From UBA4744 sp963707435 (GTDB taxonomy: Bacteria; Actinomycetota; Acidimicrobiia; Spongiisociales; UBA4744), in the NCBI GenBank assembly GCA_963707435.1, contig CAVPPF010000002.1, forward strand, positions 1 through 64,000: a stretch of 64,000 nucleotides of DNA, in the 5' to 3' direction. Below are positions 48,615 to 59,863 of the stretch, piece by piece (position 1 is the stretch's first letter; every line of letters begins with the position of its first letter). The translations under genes and the position numbers were made by a program. Below the pieces are notes generated by a model that did not search any database, was not told the DNA's origin, and saw nothing but the letters and a program-made list of their open reading frames with translations.

Positions 48615-51228
48615 TCAGACGATGCGGAGATGGCCGGGCGGTGGAAGCCGGTCAAACGCAGGAAACACGATGCCGCCGCCACTCTCGACCTTCAGGAGGG
48701 CACTGATGGCCCGCGCACTCAAGGGTTCAGCGAACAGGAAACCCTGACCGTGCGGACAGCCGAGTTCCTTGATCTGATCGAACTGCTCGATCGACTCGAT
48801 GCCCTCAACGATGGTTTCGAGTCCCAGGGCATCGCCGAGCTGCACGACCGTCTTGACGAGCTGTGGTACCTCGTGAGCGAACCCGAGTCGTGCGGTGAAA
48901 GACTTGTCGACCTTGACGATGTCGACCGGCAGGCGGTCGAGGTAGCTGAGCGACGAGTAGCCCGTCCCGAAGTCGTCGATGGCAAGGAGCACGCCAAGTT
49001 CCTTCAGCTCCTTCAGCTTCCGGATTGACGTTTGCATCATGACGGTCTCGGTGATCTCGAGAATGAGCCGGTCGGCCGCCAGGCTTTCGTCGAGCAATGT
49101 TCGCCGGACTTCATCAACGAGCCCATCGTCGGTCAACTGCGCCGGTGAGAGGTTCACTGCAACCCGGACCGTCGACCCGGTGCCAGATTTGATGTGTTCC
49201 CACCTTCGTGGCCTGGTGGCAGGCCTCCCGCAATACCCACCGGCCGATGGGTCCGATGAGACCGGTTTCTTCTGCAAACGGTATGAACTGGGAGGGAGGG
49301 ATATCGCCGCGCTCAGGGTGGTTCCAGCGGACCAGAGACTCAACGGCCACGATCCGGCCCGTCTGCATGTCGACAATCGGCTGATAGCTGAGGGTCAGCT
49401 CCTCCTGGGCGATGGCCTCCTTGAGGTCATGACGCAGCTCCAGTCGTTTGCGGACCTCGATGTGCATCGAGGGCTCAAACACCTGCCAGCTGCCCTTGCC
49501 GTTGCGCTTGGCTGCATACATCGCAGCATCGGCGTTGCGGAGGAGCTGGTCCGGGTCCTCGCCCTGGTCGGCGAACGCGATACCGATGCTGGCCCGCGTG
49601 CCGACCTTCTTGTTGTCCACCGAGAAAACGTTGTTGAGTTTGTCGGTGATGCGATCGGCAACCGCCAGAGCTTCCGAAGTGTCGGTGATGTCTTCGACCA
49701 GTACTGCAAATTCGTCCCCACCCAATCGGGCGACGGTATCGCCCGGCCGGCAAGCTCCCTGCAAACGCCCGGCGACGGCGATGAGCATTTGATCTCCCGC
49801 TGCGTGGCCCAGGCTGTCGTTCACCACCTTGAAATCGTCGAGATCGAGGAAGAGCACGGCAACAAACCGGAGCCGGTCCTGGCATTTCTGGAGCGCCTGC
49901 TCGACCTTTTCGCGGAAGAGCGTGCGGTTGGCCAGCAGCGTGAGTGAATCGTGGAGGGCCTGGTAGCGAAGCTCTTCCTTGAGTTCCGTGAGCGCCTCCA
50001 ATGAATCTGCCAGACGACCATTCTGCAGCGAGACGCTGACCTGCCCGGCCAGGGTCATCAGGATGGCCAAATCCTCTTCCGTCAAAGCGCTGACATTCCC
50101 GAGCTTGTTGGCAACGACGAACACGCCGAGGATGTCCTCCTTGCCCGTCAGCGGGGCGGCGATGTAGTCGGTGATGGTCGGGCCGTGCTCGCGGGTGAGG
50201 TTCGCCCCGTCGGCAAGGAGAACTCCGTTTCTCGTTGGGACCACCTCTTTCCAGATCGGGTGTTCTGTGGAGAGGTCGAGGGGGACCATGACTTCGAGAC
50301 GGTCGCCCGGTCCAACTGCGGTGCGGAATGAACTGCCGGAGGGGCCGTTCGGGAAGACGAGTATCTCTGCGAATTCGGCCTCGAACATGTCGCAAGCGTG
50401 GCGGGCGGCCGAGACCAACGCCGATTCAATCTGAGGCGATTGGTGGAGAGAGCGGCTTGCGTCGTAGAGGGCCTTGAGTCGAGCCCGCTCGTGCCGCTGG
50501 GTCACGTACGAGCGGTACCCCATGAACATCACGATCGGTGGGACGAATGCCACGATCGCCGCAGATGGCGCCCGGATGAGCAGCGTGACGGCGATGATCG
50601 CCAGAATTGTGTTGAGGGTGGCGGCCACAGCGCTCAGACCAAAGACCTCGAGGATGTCGCGGTTGTTCAGGCTGCCGCCGGTCATCCTGATCGCCATGTT
50701 GATGAGAATGTCGGCGATCGTGAGGGCGGTGATCGTGGCGGCGAGTGCCCCAACCCAGCCGGCCGGACCGAGCGGATCGGCCACGGCAACGATGGCCCGG
50801 AAGGCGGCCACGGCGAGAGCGGTCTGGAGGGCGAACTGGGCAAGGTTGAACGCAAACTTGATCAAAGGCTGACGACGGCTGACGCCCAATACGAGGGCAT
50901 TGGCCACCAGCTGGCCGATGATGAGTTCGACGGGTCCAACCAGGAAGAAGCCAATCACCAGAGGGATCTCACTCATCGAAAACGAATGGGCATCCCTGCG
51001 GAACCGAAGGTGTACGACGGTGAGCTCCGAGAAGAAGAACGCGACGGCGATGTGGAACCAGCGAAGCTGCAGGTTCGGGTAGATGACGGGCAGGCCGCGA
51101 GCCGCATAGGTCAGCACGGCGGCCGCCAGTGCGACGATCCCGGTCAGGATCCAGACCGTCGCGTTTCTTGAAGCCATCGCCCGACGACGGCGGGAAGCGT
51201 GACGGGATGGGGCGATTCCCCGTGCCAT
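48615..51228 (-). CDS. Membrane GGDEF/EAL cyclic-di-GMP protein with GAF domain (one frameshift)
   Basis: About 870 residues. Seven or eight N-terminal membrane helices (about residues 25-245) form a MASE-like sensor. A GAF domain follows (DYIAAPLTGKEDILGVFVVANKLG), then GGDEF (VARLGGDEFAVLVED, about residue 498; an intact active-site motif) and EAL. The EAL motif reads VAVESLVRWNHPE (ESL), retaining the catalytic Glu, with LEITET, AIDDFGTGYSSLSYL and VKVDKSF in place. A frameshift near 49205 falls within EAL. Both making and breaking c-di-GMP are possible. ATG 51177 is an alternative start. Confidence 0.85.
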
Positions 51229-51399
51229 CGATCACCCTTTGTTCGTATGCGTTCTCTCCTTAATCGGCAGAAATGCGTCCGATCCAATCCACGTGGCATC
51301 GACGATTTCGCGTGCGATACGCCACGTGGCTGAGTCCTCCGCTCGGGGGTGGCCGCGTCGCCGTCAGACGCCCGACCGGGCGCCCTAGCATCGAACGCC

Positions 51400-52137
51400 A
51401 TGACGCTGGGAACCGTGCTGCTGCTCTTAGTCGGGGGGACGGCCGCCGGTTTCGTCAACACTGTGGCCGGAGGCGGATCAGTCGTGACGCTCCCGATTCT
51501 GGTGGAGGTCGTGGGGGCGAGCGTTGCTAACGGCACCAACCGGATCGCCATCCTCATGCAGAATCTGGTGGGCGTTGCCGGGTTTCAGCGGGGCAAGGCA
51601 ATTCCCTGGCCCCAGGTCTGGCCGCTCGTTCCTCCGGTCGTGCTTGGAGCCGTCGGCGGGGCGTACGTCGCTACCACCATCTCGGCGGCGACGATGCAGC
51701 GCGTGTTCGCGTTCGTGGTGGTTCTGGTCGCCGCATCGGTGCTGGTCAGGCCCTCGCGATGGCTCGGCGGCCACGAAGCCCGGCTGAACGGGCCGGTGCG
51801 CTGGCTGACGTTCCTCGGTGTCGGCTTCTACGGCGGCTTCGTGCAGGCCGGGGTCGGCTTCCTGATGCTGGCCGGGCTGGTGCTGGGAGGCGGTTTCGGG
51901 CTGGTCAAAGGGAACGCCGCCAAGGTGACGCTCATCCTTCTGTACACGCCTCTGGTTCTCGTACTCTTTGCGTCTGCCGACCAGGTTGATCTGGGTGTCG
52001 GGCTCGTCCTCGGAACCGGCAACATGACCGGCGCCTGGATTGCGTCCAACCTGGCCATTCGGAAGGGCGCCGGCTGGATTCGCTGGGTTCTCATCGTTGC
52101 CGCGGTCGCGGCGGCCCTCCGGATGCTGCTGACTTGA
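51400..52137 (+). CDS. TauE/SafE family membrane transporter
   Basis: 245 residues, about eight membrane helices. Characteristic repeats: GTAAGFVNTVAGGGSVVTLPILVEV with TNRIAILMQNLVGVAGF, and later GFYGGFVQAGVGFLMLAGLVLG with GNAAKVTLILLYTPLVL. A sulfonate/sulfite or other anion exporter is typical; the substrate is unknown. Confidence 0.85.
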   Translation: MTLGTVLLLLVGGTAAGFVNTVAGGGSVVTLPILVEVVGASVANGTNRIAILMQNLVGVAGFQRGKAIPWPQVWPLVPPVVLGAVGGAYVATTISAATMQRVFAFVVVLVAASVLVRPSRWLGGHEARLNGPVRWLTFLGVGFYGGFVQAGVGFLMLAGLVLGGGFGLVKGNAAKVTLILLYTPLVLVLFASADQVDLGVGLVLGTGNMTGAWIASNLAIRKGAGWIRWVLIVAAVAAALRMLLT

Positions 52138-52229
52138 TGCGGCGTGTCCCGCTCGAACCTGGTCGTGCCTGTCCCGGGTGGCGCGTTCCTCGTACTATCT
52201 GTCCATGACGGCGCGGCCATGAGGACTCC

Positions 52230-54821
52230 ATGACCGGAACAACCGACACCAGGACCCCGGGTCTCGATGGCCTGAGTCCAATCGAAGTGCAGCAGCGGAT
52301 CAGCCGCGGCGAGATCAACGACATCCCCAGCGGCACGAGCCGGACGGTCGGCGAGATCGTTCGTGCCAATGTCTTCACTCGTTTCAACATGCTGCTCGGG
52401 TTTCTGCTCGTCGTCGTCCTCTTTGTCGCACCGATCCAGGACGCCCTCTTCGGGTTTCGTACTGGTGGCCAATGCATCGATCGGCATCGTGCAGGAGTTG
52501 AGAGCAAAGCGGGCACTTGATCGTCTGGCCTTGTTGAGTGCTCCTCGCGCCAGAGTCGTCCGGGCAGGGATCCGTGGGTGATCTGGCGGTCAACCGGGTG
52601 GTCCTCGACGATGTGCTCGATCTGCAGCCCGGCGATCAGATCGTGGTTGATGGTGTCGTGCTCGCGGGCATTGGCCTGGAAATCGACGAGTCGCTGCTCA
52701 CGGGAGAATCGGACCCCATGGCCAAGAGTCCCGGAGACGGAGTTCTGTCCGGCAGCTTCGTGGCGGCCGGAAGCGGCCGCTATCGCGCCACCAAAGTCGG
52801 CAGGGAGGCGTACGCGGTTCGCCTGGCGGAAGAAGCCCGCAAGTTCACCCTCGTCCGTCGGAGCTGCGGGCGGGCGTGGATTGGATTCTCGGTCTGGTCG
52901 GCTGGCTGCTGGTCCCTACCGTGATCCTGCTGGTCTGGAGCCAGCTCCAGGTGCACGAGGCGCTGAAGGAAGCGATCCGGAGCGCGGTCGCCGGCACGGT
53001 CGGCATGGTGCCGCAGGGTCTCGTGTTGCTCACATCGATGGCGTTTGCGGTCGGTGTCATCAGGCTGGGCAAGCAGAACGTGCTCATTCAGGAGCTCCCC
53101 GCCGTTGAGGGGCTGGCCCGGGTTGATGTGATCTGTTTCGACAAGACCGGGACACTGACCGAAGGTCGGTTGACGGTCCATGAGGTGCAGTACCTGACGA
53201 AGACCCAGGATCTCGTTCCTGCGCTGGGAGCCCTGGCCGCAACCGACCCGACTCCGAACGGGACCGTACGGGCGATTGCCTCCGCGTTTGCGCATCCGGT
53301 CGGATGGCGGGCGCGTGCCCAGATGCCGTTCTCCTCGGAACGGAAGTGGAGCGGTACCTATTTCGGCGACCAGGGAACCTGGGTGCTCGGCGCCCCCGAG
53401 GTGGTGTTCCCTCGTGAGCCGCGGATCATCGATCGCGCCGATGCTCTGTCCGACCGACGGATACCGGGTCCTGGTGGTCGGCCACACGAGCGAACCCCTG
53501 CGGTCCGACCTGCTTCCGGAAGGGTTGCAGGCCGATGGGACTTGTCCTCTTTGGCGACCGGATACGAGATGACGCCACCAAGACCCTGGAATTCTTCGAG
53601 CGCCAGGGAGTGCACACCAAGGTCATCTCCGGGGACCATCCGCAGACGGTCGCAGCAATCGCAAGGCGGGTGGGCATCAGGAACGCAGATCGCGTGGTCG
53701 ATGCGCGGGAGCTGTCCGAGAACGATCCTGGCTTTGCAGCGGCGGTAGAGCATGGGGTCGTGTTCGGCCGGGTCACACCTCACCAGAAGCGGCGAATGAT
53801 CACTGCCCTGCAGGCTCGCGGCCATACGGTTGCCATGACGGGCGACGGTGTCAACGATGTGCTGGCGCTCAAGGACGCCGATATCGGCATCGCCATGGGT
53901 TCCGGGAGTTCTGCCTCACGGGCAGTGGCAGAGGTTGTCCTCGTCGACGGCAATTTCGATCATCTCCCTGCCGTCGTCGGAGAGGGGCGCCGGGTGATCG
54001 CCAATATCGAGCGAGTCGCCAACCTGTTCGTGACCAAGACGGTGTATGCGATGTTGCTGGTGATCGCCGTCGCCCTGGCCGGCCAGGCGTTTCCTTTCCT
54101 TCCGCGACACCTGACTTTGGTTGGTTCCATCACCATCGGCATACCGGCCTTTTTCCTGGCCCTCGAACCGACCACCCGGCGGGCCCAACGCGGCTTCCTC
54201 TTTCGGGTTATGAGGTTTGCCGTTCCAACGGGGACCCTGGCTGCCTTTGCGACCTTCGCCGCCTACAGCCTGGCCCTCGCCGAGGGTGAGCCATTGATCG
54301 AGGCGCGAACCGTCGCGACCCTCGTTCTGTCCGGCATGGGCTTCTTTGCCCTGCTCATCGTGAGCCGGCCGCTGACCCCCATGCGCCGGGTCTTGATCGG
54401 CGGCATGGTCTTCACGCTGCTGCTCATCATCGTGATCCCCTTTGGCCGGGAGTTCTACGCCATTCAGCTGCCCGGGCTCGTCATGTTGCTGGCCGCCGGG
54501 GGCATTGTGGGAGCATCGGGCGGGGTCATCTACTTCTCGTTGCGAACCATGGGATGGCTGCAACAGGTGCCGCAGGTTCGGGCCATTGTCGAGGAATCCG
54601 AAATCGTGCTCACCAGGGTCGAGAAGAAGGTGGTCGAGATCGCGGGTCCCGTCGTCAAACGCGTCGGCGCAAGAGTGCGGAGCGCGCGTCGAAGCACGAC
54701 CACGGCAGTAAAGGCGAGCGACTCTGGGCACCGGCCGCCGCGTTGTGGACTGGGTGAGAGACGGCAGCGGACCCGGGCGCCCCATGGACGAAGGCGAGCG
54801 AAACCCGCCCGGGACGACTGA
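52230..54821 (+). CDS. HAD-type P-type cation ATPase (several indels)
   Basis: About 860 residues. Motifs in order: N-terminal GLSPIEVQQRISRGEIND and NVFTRFNMLLGFLLVVVLF; actuator TGES in ESLLTGESDPMAKSPGD (near 52700); phosphorylation site CFDKTGTLTEG (near 53145); hinge GDGVNDVLALKDADIGIAMGSG (near 53845); then at least six C-terminal helices. Frame changes near 52455, 52570, 52850 and 53450-53520 split it, but motifs remain in sequence. It resembles actinobacterial CtpE-like pumps, for which Ca2+ has been proposed. The basic tail after about 54680 may be misread by a late indel. Confidence 0.83.
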
Positions 54822-54896
54822 GTCGATCTGGCCGGCGAGCCGACCTCAGCGGTGCATGCTCGCTATCTTGTTGGCGCAGCGGCGAGGAGGCGTAGT

Positions 54897-56033
54897 TTGG
54901 CCATCCCCAAACCTGAGTTCACGATCGGGATCGAGGAGGAGTACCTCCTGGTAGATCGGGAGACCCGGAACCTCGTGCAGGACCCCCCAGAATCGGTGAT
55001 GCAGGACGCGGTGTCCAGGCTCGAGGGCCAGGTTGCTCATGAGTTCTTGCGGTCCCAGATCGAGGTGGGCACCCGCATCTGTTCCTCGATCCAGGAAGCG
55101 CGCGCCGATCTGGCTCGATTGCGCAGGGCGGTAGCCGACGTGGCCGGGGTACACGACTACGCCATGATCGCTGCCTCGACACATCCTTTCGCGGAATGGG
55201 GTGATCAGCTGACGACCGACAACGAGCGGTACCACGTACTGGCGGAGGATCTGCAGGCCGTCGTCCGGCGCCTGGTCATCTGTGGCATGCACGTGCATGT
55301 CGGTATCGGCGACAACGATTTGCGGATCGACTTGATGAATCAAGTGTCGTACTTCGTGCCCCATCTCCTTGCCCTCTCCGCGTCGTCCCCCTTCTGGCAT
55401 GGACGGGACACCGGCCTCAAGAGCTACCGGATGAGTGTTTTCAAGGCACTGCCCCGGACCGGCCTGCCCGAGGTCTTCTCGAGCTGGAGCGAGTACCGGC
55501 GCCACGTTGACGTCCTGGTCGAAGCAGGGTTGATCGAGGATGCGACCAAGCTCTGGTGGGATGTGCGACCGAGCGAACGGTATCCCACGCTCGAGATGCG
55601 AATCCCGGATGTCTGCACGAGGATCGACGACGGCATCACGGTGGCCGCCCTCTACCTGTCCTTGCTCCACATGCTGTACCGGCGCCGGCGGCTCAATCAA
55701 CGGTGGAGGACCTATGCCGACATGCTTGTCGAGGAGAACGTCTGGCGGGCCCAGCGCTACGGGGTCGGGGGGTCGTTGATGGATTTCGGGATCGGGGAAC
55801 TGGTTCCCTACCCGGACTTGATCGAGGAACTCATCGAACTGGTCGCCAAGGACGCAGACGAACTCGGTTGCGTTGCCGAAGTCGAGCATGCTCGCGAAAT
55901 CGTGGCTCGGGGGACGAGCGCCGACCGGCAGCTCGAGGCCTACCGGCAGGCGCTGGAGAGCGGCGCCGACGAGCAAGAGGCTTTGCAGGCCGTTGTCGAC
56001 CTTCTGATCGGTGACTCCATCGCAGGCGTGTAG
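54897..56033 (+). CDS. Carboxylate-amine ligase, YbdK/GCS2 family (glutamate-cysteine ligase type 2-like)
   Basis: 378 residues. FTIGIEEEYLLVDRETRNL at the N-terminus, SQIEVGTRICSSIQEARADL, CGMHVHVGIGDND and LWWDVRPSERYPTLEMRIPD are family hallmarks. TTG 54897 is preferred: GAGGAGG lies 6 bases upstream and the conserved domain starts right after. Weak gamma-glutamylcysteine synthetase activity is known for the E. coli member; a role in low-molecular-weight thiol synthesis is possible but not proven. Confidence 0.87.
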   Translation: MAIPKPEFTIGIEEEYLLVDRETRNLVQDPPESVMQDAVSRLEGQVAHEFLRSQIEVGTRICSSIQEARADLARLRRAVADVAGVHDYAMIAASTHPFAEWGDQLTTDNERYHVLAEDLQAVVRRLVICGMHVHVGIGDNDLRIDLMNQVSYFVPHLLALSASSPFWHGRDTGLKSYRMSVFKALPRTGLPEVFSSWSEYRRHVDVLVEAGLIEDATKLWWDVRPSERYPTLEMRIPDVCTRIDDGITVAALYLSLLHMLYRRRRLNQRWRTYADMLVEENVWRAQRYGVGGSLMDFGIGELVPYPDLIEELIELVAKDADELGCVAEVEHAREIVARGTSADRQLEAYRQALESGADEQEALQAVVDLLIGDSIAGV

Positions 56034-56052
56034 CGCCTCCGACGCTGCGCGA

Positions 56053-58998
56053 TCAGGGTCGTTCGAGCACGGCCGTCAGCCGCGGGAACACCTCGTCGGC
56101 TTTTCCCATCCCGTTGACGATCCTGACCAGCCCGCGTTTCTCGTAGTAATCGACGAGGGGAGCCGTCTGTTCTTCGTAGACCTTCAATCTCGTCCGCACT
56201 ACCTCTTCTGAGTCGTCCGGTCGTTGCACGAGCGGCTCACCACATTTGTCACAGATTCCGGGTTCTTCGGGTGGCTTGGTGACGACATTGAATATGTGAC
56301 CGTTCGTGCACGACCGTCGACCCGCAACCCGGGTGACGATCTCGTCCGGGGGCACGTCGAGGAACGCAACGACTTCGAGGCCCCCGTACCCGAGCACCTG
56401 ATCGAGCGCCTCAGCTTGCGCCAGGTTGCGTGGGAACCCGTCCAGGATGAATCCCCGCTTGGCGTCCGCTTCGTCGAGCCGTTCGGCCAGCATCTTGATG
56501 ACGAGGTCGTCGGGAACGAGTTCTCCGGCATCCATGAACCGCTTGGCTTTCCTTCCCAGCACGGTGTCGTCGGCCACTGCCCTCCGGAGCAGGTCACCGG
56601 TTGCGATATGGGGGATATGCAGTTCCACGGCCAGCCGGGTCGCCTGCGTGCCTTTCCCTCCCCCAGGTGGGCCGAGCAGGAGAAGTCGATGGTTCTGTGC
56701 CTCTCCGGTGAGCTGGGCAGCAGGTGAGACTCCTCCCTTGCGCTGGGCATCAAGCACGGCAATGGCGGTGAGGTTCACGATGTCCCCGACGGTGGCATCC
56801 CGTTGCAGTACATGTACCGACTTGGAGAATCCGGTCAGGATCGGTCCGATAACCTCGGCGCCGCCGAGCGTGTGCAACAGCTTGTAGGCAGCATTCGACG
56901 CGGCGAGGTTGGGAAACACCAGGATATTGGCATCACGGCCCAGGACGTTGAAGGGGTGGCGCTTCTGGAGGAGATCGCCGATCACAGCTGTGTCGGCGTG
57001 CATCTCTCCGTCGAGCGGCAACTCCGGAGCCTTCTGGCGGCAGATGCGGACTGCCTCTCGGATCCGATCCGGTTCCTCGCCGGCGGCGCTTCCGAAGTTG
57101 CTGTAGCTGATCATTGCCACCCGCGGCCGCACATCGAACTTGCGCAACGCCGTTGCAGCGGTCGACAGGGCAATCTCCGCCAGTTGCTCGGCGGTGGGAC
57201 TGATGTTGACGGCACAATCGGCGAAGAAATAGGGTCGTCCGCGCACGATCATGATGTAGACCGCGCTGACGATCGTGCGGCCGCGCTCGAGCGGCAAGAC
57301 CTGCAGCGCCGGCCTGATCGTATCCGCGTAGTAGGTGGTCAACCCGCCCATGACGGCCTCGGCGTCGCCCTCCTTCACCATCAACACGGCATACATGTCC
57401 GGGTTGAGGACGGCTCGCTTTGCGTCGTTGAGCGTCAATCCCTTGCGTTGCCGGAGTCGGAACAGGGCTTCCGCGTATCGCTGCTGGTTGGTCCCCTGCT
57501 CGTGAATGTCGATCATCTCAATACCGTTCAGCGGGACCTCCATCTCGCCTGCGAGACGTTCGATTTCGGCGACGGGTGCGAGGAGGATGGGCGTAGCGAT
57601 CTTCTCGTCGGCCACCCTGCGGGCCGCACGGATGATCCGGTCGTCCGCCGCGTTCGGGTAAACCACCCGCCGTGGAAGCTGACGCGCTTTGACCGTGACC
57701 GTATGCATCAGGCCGTAGGAAGCCTGGAACCTGGCCTTCAGTTCTTCCCGGTACGAGTCCTCGTCGACCAGCGGACGGGCGGCGATTCCCTCCCGGGTGG
57801 CGGCCATTGCCACGGTAGGAGCCACGTACCAGAGGACTCGCGGGTCAAACGGTTTCGGAATGATGTAGTCGGGTCCATACGCCAGGTGCTCCAACTGGTA
57901 TGCATCGAGCACCACATCGGATACGGGCTCTTTGGTCAACTCGGCGAGTGCGTGCGCCGCGGCGACCTTCATCCCCTCGCTGATACTCGCCGCCCGGACG
58001 TCGAGAGCACCCCGAAAGATGAACGGGAACCCCAGGACGTTGTTGACCTGATTCGGATAATCGCTCCGTCCCGTTGCGACGATGGCATCGGGCCGTGCGG
58101 CCCGGGCGTCGTCGTAGGTGATCTCCGGGTTGGGATTCGCCAGGGCAAAGATGATTGGCTGATCCGCCATCGACTTCACCATCTCCGGGGTCACCGCCCC
58201 GGCGATCGAGACGCCGACGAAGGCATCGGCATCGACCATGGCATCGGCCAGCGTGCGCGCCTCTGTTGCTCGTGCAAAGGCAGCCTTGTAGGGGTTCATA
58301 CCCTTCGTGCGGCCCTCGTAAATCACGCCGTTGGAATCGCAGAGGGTCATGTTCTGCTGCTGTACGCCGAGCGCCTGGAAGAACTTGGCGCAGGCGATGC
58401 CGGCCGCGCCGGCCCCGTTGAACACGACCTTTGCGTCGGCAATGTCGCGTCCGGTGATCTCCAGAGCGTTCAAAAAGCCCGCACCGGCGATGATCGCCGT
58501 GCCGTGCTGATCGTCGTGGAAGACCGGGATGCTCAGCCGTTCCTTCAGGGTTTCTTCAATTTCGAAGCATTCCGGCGCTTTGATGTCTTCGAGGTTGATG
58601 CCACCGACGGTGGGCTCCAGCATCTCGCAGAAGCGGATGACGTCGGCCGGACCGTCCGCGTCGATTTCGATGTCGAATACGTCGATGTCTGCGAAGCGCT
58701 TGAAGAGAACGCCTTTTCCCTCCATAACTGGTTTGCCGGCCAGCGGACCGATGTCACCGAGGCCGAGGACGGCCGTCCCGTTGCTGACGACGGCGACCAG
58801 ATTCCCGCGGTTGGTGTACTTGAATGCCAGGTCCGGGTTGGCCTCGATTTCCAGACACGGCTCTGCAACGCCGGGTGTGTAGGCGAGGCTGAGGTCGTGC
58901 TGGGTCGCAGTTGGTTTGGTCGAGCGGACTTCGACTTTCCCGGGGCGCCCCCTGGAGTGGTAGTCGAGCGCTTCGCTGAACTTCTTACCTTCCGCCAT
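56053..58998 (-). CDS. Malic enzyme / phosphotransacetylase-like / adenylate kinase fusion
   Basis: 981 residues in one uninterrupted frame. Residues 1 to about 425: NAD(P)-malic enzyme (YTPGVAEPCLEIEANP, FHDDQHGTAIIAGAG, VVFNGAGAAGIACAKF, ALANPNPEITYDDA). About 430-755: phosphotransacetylase-like domain as in MaeB (PNAADDRIIRAARR, AVLMVKEGDAEAVMGGLTTY, VNISPTAEQLAEIA, ending VNLTAIAVLDAQRKG). After a short linker (SPAAQLTGEAQ), about 770-981: complete adenylate kinase (LLLLGPPGGGKGTQ P-loop, GFILDGFPRNLAQAEAL, LID region with C...C-x2-C, ending FPRLTAVLERP). ATG 58998 has GGAGG upstream. MaeB makes pyruvate from malate; Adk interconverts AMP, ADP and ATP. The fusion is unusual; a single missing G before the Adk part is the main alternative (see finding). 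Confidence 0.85.
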   Translation of the reverse strand: MAEGKKFSEALDYHSRGRPGKVEVRSTKPTATQHDLSLAYTPGVAEPCLEIEANPDLAFKYTNRGNLVAVVSNGTAVLGLGDIGPLAGKPVMEGKGVLFKRFADIDVFDIEIDADGPADVIRFCEMLEPTVGGINLEDIKAPECFEIEETLKERLSIPVFHDDQHGTAIIAGAGFLNALEITGRDIADAKVVFNGAGAAGIACAKFFQALGVQQQNMTLCDSNGVIYEGRTKGMNPYKAAFARATEARTLADAMVDADAFVGVSIAGAVTPEMVKSMADQPIIFALANPNPEITYDDARAARPDAIVATGRSDYPNQVNNVLGFPFIFRGALDVRAASISEGMKVAAAHALAELTKEPVSDVVLDAYQLEHLAYGPDYIIPKPFDPRVLWYVAPTVAMAATREGIAARPLVDEDSYREELKARFQASYGLMHTVTVKARQLPRRVVYPNAADDRIIRAARRVADEKIATPILLAPVAEIERLAGEMEVPLNGIEMIDIHEQGTNQQRYAEALFRLRQRKGLTLNDAKRAVLNPDMYAVLMVKEGDAEAVMGGLTTYYADTIRPALQVLPLERGRTIVSAVYIMIVRGRPYFFADCAVNISPTAEQLAEIALSTAATALRKFDVRPRVAMISYSNFGSAAGEEPDRIREAVRICRQKAPELPLDGEMHADTAVIGDLLQKRHPFNVLGRDANILVFPNLAASNAAYKLLHTLGGAEVIGPILTGFSKSVHVLQRDATVGDIVNLTAIAVLDAQRKGGVSPAAQLTGEAQNHRLLLLGPPGGGKGTQATRLAVELHIPHIATGDLLRRAVADDTVLGRKAKRFMDAGELVPDDLVIKMLAERLDEADAKRGFILDGFPRNLAQAEALDQVLGYGGLEVVAFLDVPPDEIVTRVAGRRSCTNGHIFNVVTKPPEEPGICDKCGEPLVQRPDDSEEVVRTRLKVYEEQTAPLVDYYEKRGLVRIVNGMGKADEVFPRLTAVLERP

Positions 58999-59066
58999 TG
59001 GGGCCTCCAAAGGGGTTATCGATCGAAGCCTAACCCGGCGTGGAGCGCCCTTGGCCGAGGCGACGG

Positions 59067-59801
59067 CTAGCCGGTCGGTCTGTACACGGACACGTGGTTG
59101 CGGCTCTCGGCCCCAAACAGTGAACGGTCCCAATCAGCCCATCGAACGTCGAGCCTGAGGCCGGCTAGACGAGCCATGAGGTCCAGTTCCGGCGGATACG
59201 AATACCTGACCAGAACCGGGAACAGCGCAACTCCTTCGGCAGACATCGCCACGTGCTGGCTGGCGACTTGCTGAGCAGCTCGATCGTGGCGGGAAACGTC
59301 GATGATGACCTGATCGCTGGTGATCTCTGAAACGCCGACTCGCTGGTTCCGGTCGAATCGTGAAAGGTCCGGTACGAATGCCTCAATCACGAAGGCCCCA
59401 CCCGGCACGAGGTGCCTCGCCACGGCAGCGAAACACGAGACCTGTTCTTCCTGACTGCGGAGACCAAAAAGGTATTGAACGCAACAAACACGAGCGAGAA
59501 CCTCTTGCCAAGGTCGAACTCGGCGAAGCTACCGACCGTTACCGGTATGGAGGAGCCGCCCGGTTTGCTCTGCATTTCGTTGATCATGGCCGCGGAGGCG
59601 TCAATGCCGTGGACTTCCAATCCGAGTTCAATGAGGGGCAGCGCAAGCCTGCCGGTGCCGATGCCCAGTTCAAGGACGGCCCCAACGGATGCCAGGTCGA
59701 CGAGGGTGGAAAATGGCGGACCCGGTCCCAGAGTCGCCGTAGAACGCGCCATAGTGGGAGGCGATACGGTCGCCGTAGGTTGAAGCTTCGAAGTCCTTCA
59801 C
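59067..59801 (-). CDS. Class I SAM-dependent methyltransferase (two frameshifts)
   Basis: About 244 residues. The start (VKDFEASTYGDRIASHYGAF) is in one frame, motif I GAVLELGIGTGRLALPLIELG with VHGIDAS in a second, and the C-terminal GGAFVIEAFVPDLSRFDRNQ to SVYRPTG in a third. Breaks near 59735 and 59410. GTG 59801 is chosen as start. Substrate unknown. It lies between the malic-enzyme fusion and the GH1 gene. Confidence 0.75.
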
Positions 59802-59863
59802 CTCGACAGTCTGGCATCTTCATTCAGCCGGATGCCGGGTGAACCGGCACTAGTGTCGACCCG

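Noticed and set aside
56803..59070. 755-residue plus-strand frame opposite the malic enzyme fusion
   Set aside because: Antisense artefact of high GC; the minus-strand protein has complete enzyme domains.
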